From Prevotella sp. (lineage in GTDB: Bacteria; Bacteroidota; Bacteroidia; Bacteroidales; Bacteroidaceae), in the NCBI GenBank assembly GCA_022486815.1, contig JAKVJW010000008.1, positions 1 through 64,000 of the forward strand: a DNA stretch of 64,000 nucleotides, written 5' to 3'. A program made the position numbers and the translations under genes. The stretch's first letter is position 1; each line of letters opens with the position of its first letter. The notes under the pieces were generated by a model that was not told the origin of the DNA, did not search any database, and saw nothing but the letters and a program-made list of their open reading frames with translations. Positions 1 to 8,755 of this stretch are shown here, in pieces.

Positions 1-720
1 CAATTTTACTTGATCGTAACTGGCTTTTGCTATTTGCATTTCGATATTCCAGACACCTTCAACTTTCTTCAGGGCTACAGACTCGTCATCACCCGTCATC
101 ATAAAGAGTTTTTTCAAATAATCCTTATAGGCTGCACGGATCTTCTTACTCTGTTCATCCTGTTTGAAATAATATTCACGGATTCCCAAACCAAGACCAC
201 CTTGACCAATGGAAACAAGATTCATTGAGGCATTTCTCAGATCGGCATCTGCACCAATTCCAAACATCAGCGTACCGGCGCCATAACGATCCAGCTGTGC
301 CATAACCAACTGATATTCCCTGCGATCCTTAATATTTTTGATCCGCTCAAGAGTAGGTTTCAATGGATTCCAACCTTCTTTATTCAAGCGGGCACTATCC
401 ATAGCCAAATTATAAAGATCACCGATTTTCTGACCCAGGGAGCCCTTTTTCTGAGGCTTACTGGCATATTCCAAAATCAAATTACGGATACGTTTCTGAT
501 TCAGTTCATATAAATCCACAAACGCACCATTGTCCGTATGCTGAGCATCCAAAGGATGAGATTTCAGCCATCCTCCTACTGCAAACTCATAAAAATTGTC
601 ACCAGGCTTTACCGATGTATCCAGATTGGACCTGTCATAACCTGTTGACTGACTATTCTGCGCCAATGCAGTTGCTGAAGGACAAAGCAAAGAAGCGAAT
701 AATAAAATCTTGTAATTCAT
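1..720 (-). CDS. M13 family metallopeptidase (PepO/neprilysin-like), N-terminal part
   Basis: The first 240 codons of a secreted zinc endopeptidase are present; the rest, including the expected HExxH zinc site, lies beyond the left edge. The ATG at 718-720 begins a signal peptide (MNYKILLFASLLCPSATALA) followed by the M13 N-terminal signature: DTSVKPGDNFYEFAVGGWL, close to the family pattern D..V.PGD.FY.Y..G.WL. The helical segment after it (YELNQKRIRNLI, IGDLYNLAMDS) also fits M13_N. M13 enzymes cleave peptides in the periplasm or at the cell surface. The gene is separated from the FKBP gene by about 165 bp and is probably its own unit. Family assignment rests on the N-terminal domain only. 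Confidence 0.88.
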   Translation of the reverse strand, partial: MNYKILLFASLLCPSATALAQNSQSTGYDRSNLDTSVKPGDNFYEFAVGGWLKSHPLDAQHTDNGAFVDLYELNQKRIRNLILEYASKPQKKGSLGQKIGDLYNLAMDSARLNKEGWNPLKPTLERIKNIKDRREYQLVMAQLDRYGAGTLMFGIGADADLRNASMNLVSIGQGGLGLGIREYYFKQDEQSKKIRAAYKDYLKKLFMMTGDDESVALKKVEGVWNIEMQIAKASYDQVKL

Positions 721-886
721 ATTTATTTTTTAATAAGTTAATTGTGACCACCGCTCTACTTTAAGAGTACTGTCCTATCCTATATCAAATTATCTTGTAT
801 ATCAATATACATTACCTAACGAAAACTATAATCAATTTCCATTAGAAGTATTCTTTTCCAATATCTGCTGTTACCTTATACCACCA

Positions 887-1504
887 TTAACGATAATAAC
901 TCTGAAGAGTCACATCGAATTTCAGCATCGAACAAGCAGGTATATAAGAAGTCGAGCCACTTGTACCGTTAGAAGATGTACCATAACCCAAATTATAGGG
1001 AATATAGACTATCCATCGATCGCCTATATGCATCCTCATCAAGGCTGTTGTAAGACCATCTATAACATTCTTGACACTAAAAGTCACCGGCACGGCAGTA
1101 TTCAGATCGAGTTTAGTTCCACTCCAGGAGCAGTCAAAGCAATGCCCATTAATCAAGTAGGCAGCATAATGCACACGGACGCCGTAAGTATAATAAGGGC
1201 TAGTGGTACCTGTGCCGTTCTGAACGATATGCACGGCAATGCTATCATCAGGTGATGGCGTAAAAGTGGCATTATTATATTTTGTCTGTCCGTCCAAAGA
1301 CCAATTACAAAACACTTTCCACGCAGGATCCCCCATGAAAATACGGTTACGGGCATAAGCGAGTGTATCGCTGAAAGCCTTATCATTACGACTACGCCAA
1401 TTAGCATATTCGTCGACTGTTCCATTATCCTGACTGCATGAGGCTAACATCAGTAACCCCATAAACAGTACAGAAAAAGAATATTTAATAGTTTTTGATA
1501 ACAT
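887..1504 (-). CDS. FKBP-type peptidyl-prolyl cis-trans isomerase, lipoprotein
   Basis: This 205-residue envelope protein has a lipoprotein signal (LMLASC, Cys23), so it is probably anchored in a membrane facing the periplasm. The C-terminal half carries an FKBP fold: VRVHYAAYLINGHCFDCSW, then PVTFSVKNVIDGLTTALMRM, HIGDRWIVYIP and LGYG. These are the usual FKBP segments (VxVHYxGxLxDGxxFDSS, VIxGWxxAL, MxxGxxxxxxIPxxLxYG). FKBP enzymes catalyse proline isomerisation during protein folding. The start overlaps the end of glyS by 20 nt on the same strand, implying translational coupling. The Cys-rich active-site edge (CFDCSW) is slightly unusual. The prolyl isomerase activity itself is inferred. 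Confidence 0.85.
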   Translation of the reverse strand: MLSKTIKYSFSVLFMGLLMLASCSQDNGTVDEYANWRSRNDKAFSDTLAYARNRIFMGDPAWKVFCNWSLDGQTKYNNATFTPSPDDSIAVHIVQNGTGTTSPYYTYGVRVHYAAYLINGHCFDCSWSGTKLDLNTAVPVTFSVKNVIDGLTTALMRMHIGDRWIVYIPYNLGYGTSSNGTSGSTSYIPACSMLKFDVTLQSYYR

Positions 1505-3047
1505 TGGCCAGTTTTTTCAATAAACTTGTGATGCTGACACGATCCTCAATAAGTGCACGCAGGTTGTCGATATCGACACGCTCTTGTTCCATTGTGTCCC
1601 GGAAACGGATAGTTACTTTATGGTCTATCGGAGTATCATGATCTACAGTTACGCAAAATGGAGTACCTATGGCATCCTGACGGCGATAACGCTTTCCGAT
1701 GGAATCCTTCGGATCACCATACTGAGTATAGAAATGGAACTTGAGATCATCTACGATCTGATGAGCAATTTCCTCAAGTCCCCCTTTACGGTCCAGTGGG
1801 AACACGGCACACTTGACAGGAGCAAGAGCTTCAGGCAACTTCAATACGATACGGCTCTCCCCATTGTCTAGTTTCTCTTCCGTATAGGAATGACACATAA
1901 TGCTCAAGAACATACGGTCCACTCCTATAGAAGTTTCCACATCGTAGGGAGTATAATTTTTCTTTGAGTCAGGATCATAATATTTGATCTGACGGCCTGA
2001 GAATTTCTCATGCTGGGAAAGATCATAATCTGTACGAGAATGAATACCTTCTACCTCTTTGAATCCAAAAGGCATCTTGAATTCAATATCTGTAGCCGCA
2101 TTAGCATAATGAGCCAATTTCTCATGATCATGGAAACGATAATTTTCTGCTCCCATACCTAAAGATTCATGCCAGGCCAAACGGGTTTTCTTCCAGTATT
2201 CAAACCAACGTTTCTCGGTGCCAGGCTGACAGAAGAATTGCATCTCCATCTGTTCAAATTCACGCATACGGAAGATAAACTGACGTGCCACTATCTCGTT
2301 TCTAAAGGCTTTTCCTATCTGTGCAATACCAAATGGTAATTTCTGACGACTGGAACGCTGAACATTCAGGAAGTTGACAAAAATACCTTGTGCTGTCTCC
2401 GGGCGAAGGTAAATACGATTCGTTGCATCAGCTGCAGAACCTACCTGAGTAGAAAACATCAGGTTGAACTGCCGTACATCGGTCCAATTCTTTGTTCCGG
2501 AAACAGGATCAGCTATACCTTCATCCAGAATAATCTGTTTTAATTCCTTCAAATCCGGACCTTGCATGGCTGCAGCATAACGGGCATGAAGTGCATCCCG
2601 CTTTTTCTGATGCTCCAGTACACGTGTATTCGTCTCACGAAACTTCTTTTCATCGAAAGCATCCCCAAACTTCTTGGCAGCTTTATTTACTTCCTTATCT
2701 ATTTTCTCATCATACTTACCAATCTGATCTTCTATCAGATTGTCCGCACGATAACGTTTCTTAGAATCACGATTGTCAATCAAAGGGTCATTGAAAGCAT
2801 CCAAATGGCCTGATGCTTTCCAAACTGTAGGATGCATAAAAATAGAGGCATCAATTCCAACGATATTCTGATGGAGTAGTATCATACTTTGCCACCAGTA
2901 TTTCTTGATATTATTCTTCAGTTCCACACCATTCTGACCGTAGTCATAGACAGCAGCCAAGCCATCGTAAATCTCACTACTCGGGAAGACAAAGCCATAT
3001 TCTTTGCAATGACTGACTATCTTCTTGAAAACGTCTTCTTGTGCCAT
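1485..3047 (-). CDS. glyS: Glycyl-tRNA synthetase (single-chain, dimeric type)
   Basis: This enzyme charges tRNA-Gly with glycine using ATP in the cytoplasm. The 520-residue protein is the alpha2-type GlyRS found in Bacteroidota and eukaryotes rather than the GlyQ/GlyS tetramer. Visible class II features include RPETAQGIFVNF and IAQIGKAFRNEI (motif 2 region), FRMREFEQMEMQFF, and the C-terminal anticodon-binding domain beginning near PVKCAVFPL. The ATG at 3045-3047 follows a 21-bp-spaced TTTG/TATCTTTG promoter at 3086-3118. The downstream FKBP lipoprotein gene overlaps its 3' end. Confidence 0.97.
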   Translation of the reverse strand: MAQEDVFKKIVSHCKEYGFVFPSSEIYDGLAAVYDYGQNGVELKNNIKKYWWQSMILLHQNIVGIDASIFMHPTVWKASGHLDAFNDPLIDNRDSKKRYRADNLIEDQIGKYDEKIDKEVNKAAKKFGDAFDEKKFRETNTRVLEHQKKRDALHARYAAAMQGPDLKELKQIILDEGIADPVSGTKNWTDVRQFNLMFSTQVGSAADATNRIYLRPETAQGIFVNFLNVQRSSRQKLPFGIAQIGKAFRNEIVARQFIFRMREFEQMEMQFFCQPGTEKRWFEYWKKTRLAWHESLGMGAENYRFHDHEKLAHYANAATDIEFKMPFGFKEVEGIHSRTDYDLSQHEKFSGRQIKYYDPDSKKNYTPYDVETSIGVDRMFLSIMCHSYTEEKLDNGESRIVLKLPEALAPVKCAVFPLDRKGGLEEIAHQIVDDLKFHFYTQYGDPKDSIGKRYRRQDAIGTPFCVTVDHDTPIDHKVTIRFRDTMEQERVDIDNLRALIEDRVSITSLLKKLANVIKNY

Positions 3048-3085
3048 TTTCTCTTGCTCTGTTTTTAATTTAAACTTATTTGATG

Positions 3086-3118
3086 CAAAGATACATCTTT
3101 TTTTCGGGAATATACAAA
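3086..3118 (-). promoter_or_regulatory. Promoter of glyS-FKBP
   Basis: Read on the minus strand, TTTG (3115-3118) is followed after 21 bp by TATCTTTG (3086-3093). This matches the Bacteroidota housekeeping promoter. It predicts a leader of about 35 nt before glyS. Confidence 0.65.
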
Positions 3119-3333
3119 TTATGTTCTTCTTTCAAAGCAAGTTAACAACAATTAGCAGCTATCCAGACACGATACTTACATTCTGAGCAATAAGTGATTG
3201 TCACTAACTCTTTCCAACACCTACTTTATAGACAAAACCACTCTTTTTTATATCAGACGAAAGAAACCCTATCAGCAATATTTCAGCCTTCCTTCCGTAC
3301 GCAGGACTTTTCCTACATGAAAACAATTTCAGA

Positions 3334-3365
3334 TTTGGGCAATCCAAAATATTTTGTTATATTTG
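3334..3365 (+). promoter_or_regulatory. Promoter of parC
   Basis: TTTG (3334-3337), 20 bp, then TATATTTG (3358-3365) fits the Bacteroidota consensus. Transcription would start near 3370, so the in-frame codons upstream of 3392 cannot be translated from this promoter. This decides the parC start. The 3048-3391 gap otherwise holds only this promoter and the divergent glyS promoter. Confidence 0.7.
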
Positions 3366-3391
3366 CAAGGATAAAAAAGCGAGATAATTTT

Positions 3392-6184
3392 ATGGACGAC
3401 AAAAACGACACCAAACATACAGAAGACGCTGACCAGATAGAAGATTCTGAAAATGAAGAAACAACTTCTGAACAGCATTCTGATTACAAGCCTGCCGAAA
3501 GATTTGATGCTTCTGTCGTGCATCATCTCTCAGGAATGTATAAGAGCTGGTTTCTTGACTATGCTTCTTACGTTATTCTGCAGCGTGCTGTACCCAGTAT
3601 CGAAGATGGTCTGAAGCCTGTCCAGCGTCGTATTCTTCACTCCATGAAAAGAATGGACGACGGAAGATACAACAAAGTTGCGAACATTGTGGGACATACC
3701 ATGCAGTTTCACCCACATGGAGATGCTTCTATTGGAGATGCGCTTGTACAATTAGGCCAAAAGGAGCTATTGATAGACACCCAGGGGAATTGGGGGAATA
3801 TCCTTACAGGTGACAGAGCTGCGGCCCCACGTTATATCGAAGCCAGACTGTCAAGATTCGCACTTGAAACTGTTTTTAATCCCAAGACCACAGATTGGCA
3901 ACTCTCCTATGACGGACGCAATAAAGAGCCAATCTCTTTACCGGTAAAATTTCCATTACTTTTAGCTCAAGGTGCTGAAGGCATTGCCGTTGGTCTAGCC
4001 TCAAAAGTACTGCCTCATAATTTCAACGAACTCTGCGATGCTTCCATAAAATATCTAAAGGGAGAAGCCTTCCATCTCTATCCTGATTTCCCCACAGGTG
4101 GTGCAATCGATGTAAGTAAATATAATGATGGTCAACGGGGAGGTTCTCTCCGGATAAGGGCAAAAATAGAAAAAATAGACAACAAAACTCTCGCTATACG
4201 TGAGGTTCCATACGGAAAAACTGCTGCTACCATACAGGATTCCATTACGAAAGCGGTAGAAAAAGGGAAACTCAAGATTCGGCGTGTTGATGATATGACG
4301 GCTCGAGATGTTGAGATTCAGATACATCTCACGCCGGGGACATCGTCAGATAAAACCATTGATGCACTCTATGCCTTTACCGACTGTGAAACAAGTATCA
4401 ATCCTAACTGTTGTGTCATCATGGATGACAGACCTTGTTTCCTTAACATCAGTGATGTACTCCGTTATTCAGTTGATCGCACAAAAGGATTATTACGCAA
4501 AGAACTTCTGATCAGAAAGAAAGAACTGGAAGAGCAACTCTTCTTTGCTTCTTTGGAACGCATCTTTATCGAACAACGTATCTACAAGGAAAAGAAATTT
4601 GAGCAAGCTAATGATATGAATGAAGTCATTGCTTTCGTAGATATGAAGCTACAACCATTTGTTAAAGATTTCATTCGTCCCATTACTCGCGAGGACATCC
4701 TTAAACTCTTGGAAATCAAGATGCAACGCATTCTGAAATTCAATAAGGATAAAGCGGATGAACTCATTGCGAAGATCAAAGCTGAAATTTCTGACATCAA
4801 TAAAGACTTGAGTCAGATGACGAGAGTCACTATTGACTGGTATGAATACTTGAAACAAAAATATGGTAAAGATCACGCTCGTAAGACAGAAATCCATAAT
4901 TTCGACACCATTGAGGTAACAAAAGTAGTAGATGCCAATCAGAAACTCTACATCAACCGCCAGGAAGGTTTTATAGGAACCGGACTGAAAAAGGATGAGT
5001 TTATCTGCAACTGCTCTGATCTGGATGATATTATCATCTTCTACAAAAATGGCAAATACAAGGTGATTAAAGTGACCGACAAATACTTTGCCGGAAAAAA
5101 TATTCTGTGGGTACAAGTTTTCAAGAAGAATGACAAGCGTACGATCTATAATACCGTTTACCGTGATGGATTAAAAGGATGCACTTATATTAAGCGGTTC
5201 AACATCCCTGCCATCATCCATGACCGGGATTATGATCTAACACAAGGCAAACCGGATTCAAGAATACTCTATTTTTCCGCTAATCCCAATGGAGAAGCTG
5301 AAGTTATCAAGGTAACCCTGAATCCCAGTCCGAGAAGAAGGAACATTTTCCTTTATAAAGATTTCGCCGAGGTAATGATCAAAGGACGTTCCGCAAGAGG
5401 TAATATTCTTACCAAAGATAGTGTCCATCGTATTGGATTAAAAAGCCGGGGACATTCTACCCTTGGAGGAAGGAAAGTATGGTTTGATCCAGACGTTCTG
5501 CGACTCAATTATGATGAACACGGAAGATATCTGGGAGAATTTTATGATAATGATGCAGTCCTCGTAATTCTTAAAAGCAATGAATTCTATACGACATCCT
5601 TTGACGCGAACAATCATTACGAAAACAACATCTTAAGACTGGAGAAATGGGATCGTAACAAAATATGGACGGCTGTACTCTATGATGCCGATAACCAAAA
5701 TTATCCTTACATCAAGCGTTTCACAATAGATGCTTACAGAAATCACCAGACATTCCTAGGTGACAACCCTGACTCTCAGTTGATTCTGCTTACTGATACG
5801 CCTTACCCACGTATTAAAATCACCTATGGAGGAGCAGATGCTGTCCGAACTCCCGAAACCATTAATGTAGAACAATTTATTGCTGTCAAAGGATTCAAAG
5901 CCAAAGGTAAACGGCTTACTACCTGGACAGTGGACAAAATAGAGGAGTTGCCACAAGAAGAAGAACCATCTGATTCTGTTGATTTTGATTCTCCTTTATC
6001 CGACCCTGAAGGAGAAACGGAGGGCAGTAACCTGAACACAGAAGAAGACCTTGATCCGGATAAAGACAAAACTCAACAGGAAATCATTGATGAAATGACC
6101 GGTCAATTGAATCTGTTCTCGGAAAAGGAACAAAAAGGAAAGGATTCCACATCAAAAGATACTGATACCAAAGGAGACAAATAG
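3392..6184 (+). CDS. parC: DNA topoisomerase IV subunit A (GyrA/ParC family)
   Basis: This is the breakage-reunion subunit of a type IIA topoisomerase, which relaxes and decatenates DNA together with a ParB/ParE partner that is not in the window. The N-terminal WHD shows YASYVILQRAVPSIEDGLKPVQRR. The catalytic tyrosine is Tyr148 in AAAPRYIEARLS. The middle holds the tower and coiled-coil segments, and the C-terminal part has beta-propeller blades (for example KSRGHSTLGGRKVW). A canonical GyrA box (QRRGGxG) is not seen, which favours ParC over GyrA. The last 80 residues form an acidic, low-complexity tail. The open frame continues upstream to 3194, but the promoter at 3334-3365 and the sequence of related proteins support ATG 3392, giving 930 residues. 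Confidence 0.92.
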   Translation: MDDKNDTKHTEDADQIEDSENEETTSEQHSDYKPAERFDASVVHHLSGMYKSWFLDYASYVILQRAVPSIEDGLKPVQRRILHSMKRMDDGRYNKVANIVGHTMQFHPHGDASIGDALVQLGQKELLIDTQGNWGNILTGDRAAAPRYIEARLSRFALETVFNPKTTDWQLSYDGRNKEPISLPVKFPLLLAQGAEGIAVGLASKVLPHNFNELCDASIKYLKGEAFHLYPDFPTGGAIDVSKYNDGQRGGSLRIRAKIEKIDNKTLAIREVPYGKTAATIQDSITKAVEKGKLKIRRVDDMTARDVEIQIHLTPGTSSDKTIDALYAFTDCETSINPNCCVIMDDRPCFLNISDVLRYSVDRTKGLLRKELLIRKKELEEQLFFASLERIFIEQRIYKEKKFEQANDMNEVIAFVDMKLQPFVKDFIRPITREDILKLLEIKMQRILKFNKDKADELIAKIKAEISDINKDLSQMTRVTIDWYEYLKQKYGKDHARKTEIHNFDTIEVTKVVDANQKLYINRQEGFIGTGLKKDEFICNCSDLDDIIIFYKNGKYKVIKVTDKYFAGKNILWVQVFKKNDKRTIYNTVYRDGLKGCTYIKRFNIPAIIHDRDYDLTQGKPDSRILYFSANPNGEAEVIKVTLNPSPRRRNIFLYKDFAEVMIKGRSARGNILTKDSVHRIGLKSRGHSTLGGRKVWFDPDVLRLNYDEHGRYLGEFYDNDAVLVILKSNEFYTTSFDANNHYENNILRLEKWDRNKIWTAVLYDADNQNYPYIKRFTIDAYRNHQTFLGDNPDSQLILLTDTPYPRIKITYGGADAVRTPETINVEQFIAVKGFKAKGKRLTTWTVDKIEELPQEEEPSDSVDFDSPLSDPEGETEGSNLNTEEDLDPDKDKTQQEIIDEMTGQLNLFSEKEQKGKDSTSKDTDTKGDK

Positions 6185-6320
6185 AATTTACTGCTTTTTG
6201 CAAAAGGATATTTGCGCCTAGTATCAAATCAGACAAGGTGCAATGCAATAGTTTTGAACTTAAATCTGATTTTAGGACAAATTATTTGATTTTCATATCT
6301 CTGAATTCAAATTTTATTTG

Positions 6321-6328
6321 TACTTTTG
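6321..6328 (+). promoter_or_regulatory. -7 box upstream of tRNA-Leu
   Basis: TACTTTTG fits TAnnTTTG and lies 12 bp before the tRNA. No TTTG is found at the expected -33 spacing, so only the -7 element is supported. Confidence 0.4.
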
Positions 6329-6340
6329 CAGACAATTAAT

Positions 6341-6422
6341 GCGCCTGTGGCGGAATTGGTAGACGCGCTAGACTTAGGATCTAGTAGTTTACGCTGTGCA
6401 GGTTCGAGTCCTGTCAGGCGCA
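6341..6422 (+). tRNA. tRNA-Leu (anticodon TAG)
   Basis: The acceptor stem GCGCCTG (6341-6347) pairs with CAGGCGC (6415-6421), with discriminator A at 6422. The D arm contains GGTAGACGCG. The anticodon stem CTAGA/TCTAG encloses the loop CTTAGGA, giving anticodon TAG for CUN leucine codons. The T arm contains GGTTCGAGTCC. The long variable arm is expected for tRNA-Leu. The CCA end is not encoded. Confidence 0.97.
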
Positions 6423-6427
6423 CAACA

Positions 6428-6466
6428 CCTAAGAACCTTATTTTATATAAGGTATCTTAGGTTTTT
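6428..6466 (+). terminator. Intrinsic terminator after tRNA-Leu
   Basis: CCTAAG (6428-6433) plus ACCTTA pairs with TAAGGT and CTTAGG (6456-6461), followed by TTTTT. It sits between the tRNA and the convergent NUDIX gene and may serve both directions. Confidence 0.75.
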
Positions 6467-6468
6467 AT

Positions 6469-7080
6469 TTATATAGATTTTTCTCCCGATTTTGTTGTAA
6501 GCAACGGTATATTTGTAGTCGCAAAATATTTCCAAAGAGGAGCCACCATGAGAGCTTGGCGGAACTCATTGTGTTGTAAGAGTCTGAACACTTCTTCCGG
6601 AGACATCAGATGGACAGACAGATCCTCAGTCTTATCCAAGTGTTGTGAAGAAATATGTTCCACATCTCTAGCAAGAAAGCAATAGGTAAGATTGTTCATG
6701 GAACTGGCATTCGCAGAAATCGTCATATAATCACTCCATTTCCCATTTCCAAAGCCAGTCTCTTCAAGCAATTCCCGTTGAGCAGCTACCAACGGCGTCT
6801 CTCCCTTTTCACAAACTCCTCCACAAAGTTCAAAGCGGGTTTCTCCAAGGGCATGCCGGTACTGGCGGACCAAGACAAACTGTCCTGATTGTGTAATCGC
6901 TATCGTATTCACCCAATCAGGATACTCCAGAACATAATATTCATCATTGACTACTCCAGTCGGTAATTTCACTTTATCCACACGTGCCGTCAACCACGGA
7001 CGGCGAATCAGATATTTACTCGCAAGCACCTGCCATTTGCCATCGTCTTTCTTATAATCAACTTCTTTTTGTATCATCAT
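6469..7080 (-). CDS. NUDIX hydrolase, ADP-ribose pyrophosphatase-like
   Basis: The protein probably hydrolyses a nucleoside diphosphate linked to another group, such as ADP-ribose to AMP and ribose-5-phosphate. A full Nudix box lies at residues about 87-110 (GxxxxxEx7RELxEETGF: GVCEKGET then QRELLEETGF). The upstream strand pattern (VVNDEYYVLEYPDWVNTIAI, FVLVRQYRHALGE) resembles the NudF/ADPRase subgroup. The 203-residue length is normal for it. It lies 42 bp downstream of a macrodomain-like gene on the same strand, so an ADP-ribose-related job for both is plausible. Substrate is inferred. Two adjacent ATGs (7080 and 7077) are possible starts. Confidence 0.82.
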   Translation of the reverse strand: MMIQKEVDYKKDDGKWQVLASKYLIRRPWLTARVDKVKLPTGVVNDEYYVLEYPDWVNTIAITQSGQFVLVRQYRHALGETRFELCGGVCEKGETPLVAAQRELLEETGFGNGKWSDYMTISANASSMNNLTYCFLARDVEHISSQHLDKTEDLSVHLMSPEEVFRLLQHNEFRQALMVAPLWKYFATTNIPLLTTKSGEKSI

Positions 7081-7122
7081 CTGATTTGTCCTATACTTTA
7101 TATACTTACCACCTTCCAGAAG

Positions 7123-7518
7123 TCAGGGCTCTCCTATTACTTTCCAGAAGTCTTCAGGTAAACTGATATTCTCCACTTCTTTTGCACCAATAAAAAGTGG
7201 AGCAATCTCCTTGGATGTAAAACCGGCTATTCCACACCCGATACGAGTAACAAGAAAGTGTAACTGAGGATGCTGGACGGAAAATGCGATGAAATCATTT
7301 ACATAAGGGCGAATGGTATCCACTCCGCCCTGCATAGTCGGAATGGCATAGCTATGCCCCTGAAGTCCTACACCCTTCCCTAAGATAGCACCATAAAGAT
7401 GGTAAGCCGTAAGTGCTGCTCCTCCATAGTGCATACCCTTGAGGTTACTGCCAAATACGAAAACCTCATGATCTTGCAGGCTCTGGATACAAGTCGGTGT
7501 GACCCTATTTTTATTCAT
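7123..7518 (-). CDS. Macrodomain-like protein (A1S_2505-type family)
   Basis: This small soluble protein of about 131 residues has the segments VFVFGSNLKGMHYGGAAL, GVGLQGHSYAIPT and LVTRIGCGIAGF. I recognise them as a family often annotated as phage non-structural or A1S_2505-like, with similarity to ADP-ribose-binding macrodomains (glycine-rich loops, FGSN). Its biochemical role is not established to my knowledge. The frame opens at 7569, but a TATATTTG box at 7547-7554 lies inside that extension, so ATG 7518 is chosen. The NUDIX gene follows 42 bp downstream, which suggests joint handling of ADP-ribose derivatives. Confidence 0.6.
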   Translation of the reverse strand: MNKNRVTPTCIQSLQDHEVFVFGSNLKGMHYGGAALTAYHLYGAILGKGVGLQGHSYAIPTMQGGVDTIRPYVNDFIAFSVQHPQLHFLVTRIGCGIAGFTSKEIAPLFIGAKEVENISLPEDFWKVIGEP

Positions 7519-7546
7519 ATAAATAATTACTTCACCTCTATTTATG

Positions 7547-7554
7547 CAAATATA
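7547..7554 (-). promoter_or_regulatory. -7 box of the macrodomain-NUDIX unit
   Basis: On the minus strand TATATTTG lies 28 bp before ATG 7518. No well-placed -33 TTTG is visible. It supports the shorter start of the macrodomain-like gene. Confidence 0.45.
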
Positions 7555-7627
7555 ATCATTTTCTACCAAAATAGTTATAAATTAAACATAGTAATAGTCC
7601 AAGTCATTGAAAAAAATGAAATTTTAT

Positions 7628-7658
7628 TTTGCGGTCAAATCGATTTACAGTATATTTG
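7628..7658 (+). promoter_or_regulatory. Promoter of the membrane-anchored hypothetical gene
   Basis: TTTG (7628-7631), 19 bp, then TATATTTG (7651-7658). The predicted transcript begins near 7663, so the in-frame ATGs at 7607 and 7616 are untranslated and ATG 7679 is the likely start. Confidence 0.7.
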
Positions 7659-7678
7659 CACAACTAAATCTATTGATC

Positions 7679-8635
7679 ATGGTATTTCTTAGAGTATTAT
7701 TATTGTATGTCATCATATTTGTCATCCTTGCTATCTGCATCAAATACTTGAAATGGATAGGTAGAAAAGGAAAATCAAAAAAGACAAATGCCACAACTCC
7801 ACAAAATGCTGAAGAGGAAAAGAGAGAAGACAGAATCCGTCAAACACCTCCGGTAAGACCTATGGTGACACCTGACACAAAACCTCAGGGCCAGCAGAAT
7901 GAGCAACCTTACAGCAACAGTCACCAACCCCAGAATGCGCATTATAGAGAAATGCCTCCAAAGACTCAGGAGACAAGACCTGAAGAAGATGATTCTGATG
8001 AAGAACTAAAAAACAGGAGAAAGAGAAAGAATTTGATTATTACAGGAATCGTGATCTGTGTAGTCATCCTTGCCTTCGTCCTCGGCAGACACTCTGGTAA
8101 AGGAAATCAACCGGGAAACACATCTGACAGTAGTTTGACAGAAGCTCCGGCTATGGAAGATAGTGCTGTTGAAGATACAACCTCTGATGATGTGGATCAG
8201 GACGATAATAATTATGACTGGCTGCAAGGTACTTGGGTAGGTCAAACACCTTACGGAACCGTACAACTGATTATTGCCGGGAATCATATCAAGAGCCAGG
8301 ACAACAGTGGTATCTCCACGGGTACCTTCAATATTCAGAACGGACAAATCATTGCAGCCTATAAGGGTGGACAAACTCTGACATACTCTATAGATACCAA
8401 CAAATATAGAATCGGCTACGGCAAAGGGATTTATCTTTATAAAGGCAGCAGCGATACCCAAATGGATGAATCTTCAGATGAAGATAATGAGGACAATCAG
8501 GAACAGGAAACAAACCAGAAGACAGAAGATAACTCCAAAGATCAAAATCAGGAAAAAGTTGATTCTTCAAAGCATTCCAAAAATATATCCAAACTCCAGA
8601 ACAGGTCTTCTAAAACGGATAAAACTGTGAACTAA
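7679..8635 (+). CDS. Two-span membrane protein with charged linkers, unknown function
   Basis: I do not recognise this 318-residue protein as a named family. Residues 1-22 form a membrane helix (VFLRVLLLYVIIFVILAICI). A long Pro/Gln/charge-rich linker follows, then a second helix (LIITGIVICVVILAFVLG). After an acidic stretch comes a compact beta-rich segment (YDWLQGTWVGQTPYG to GIYLYKGS) resembling the small lipocalin-like domains of Bacteroidota envelope proteins. The C-terminal 60 residues are acidic, then basic and disordered. The beta domain could face the periplasm or cytoplasm; topology is unclear. It has its own promoter and is followed by a long hairpin terminator. The upstream in-frame extension is rejected because of the promoter. 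Confidence 0.6.
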   Translation: MVFLRVLLLYVIIFVILAICIKYLKWIGRKGKSKKTNATTPQNAEEEKREDRIRQTPPVRPMVTPDTKPQGQQNEQPYSNSHQPQNAHYREMPPKTQETRPEEDDSDEELKNRRKRKNLIITGIVICVVILAFVLGRHSGKGNQPGNTSDSSLTEAPAMEDSAVEDTTSDDVDQDDNNYDWLQGTWVGQTPYGTVQLIIAGNHIKSQDNSGISTGTFNIQNGQIIAAYKGGQTLTYSIDTNKYRIGYGKGIYLYKGSSDTQMDESSDEDNEDNQEQETNQKTEDNSKDQNQEKVDSSKHSKNISKLQNRSSKTDKTVN

Positions 8636-8658
8636 AGACCAGATCTGAAAGAATCTAG

Positions 8659-8737
8659 AAGGGTCTCTTACTCAGAAAAATCATTTCTTCACTTTACTGA
8701 AATGATTTTCACTATGATGAGTAAGAGACCCTTTTTT
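8659..8737 (+). terminator. Long hairpin terminator between convergent genes
   Basis: A perfect 16-bp outer stem (8659-8674 with 8718-8733, GGGTCTCTTACTCA and its complement) encloses a second 11-bp stem (8677-8687 with 8699-8709). A T run follows on the plus strand. It ends the upstream gene; kup converges from the other side, but the minus-strand side lacks a T run. Confidence 0.75.
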
Positions 8738-8755
8738 ATATCTTACAAAATCTCT

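Noticed and set aside
4649..5116. 155-codon minus-strand frame inside parC
   Set aside because: It is antisense to parC without promoter, ribosome site or family match.
8659..8737. Miniature transposable element
   Set aside because: It has long inverted ends but no visible target-site duplication and no second copy in the window; a terminator explains it.
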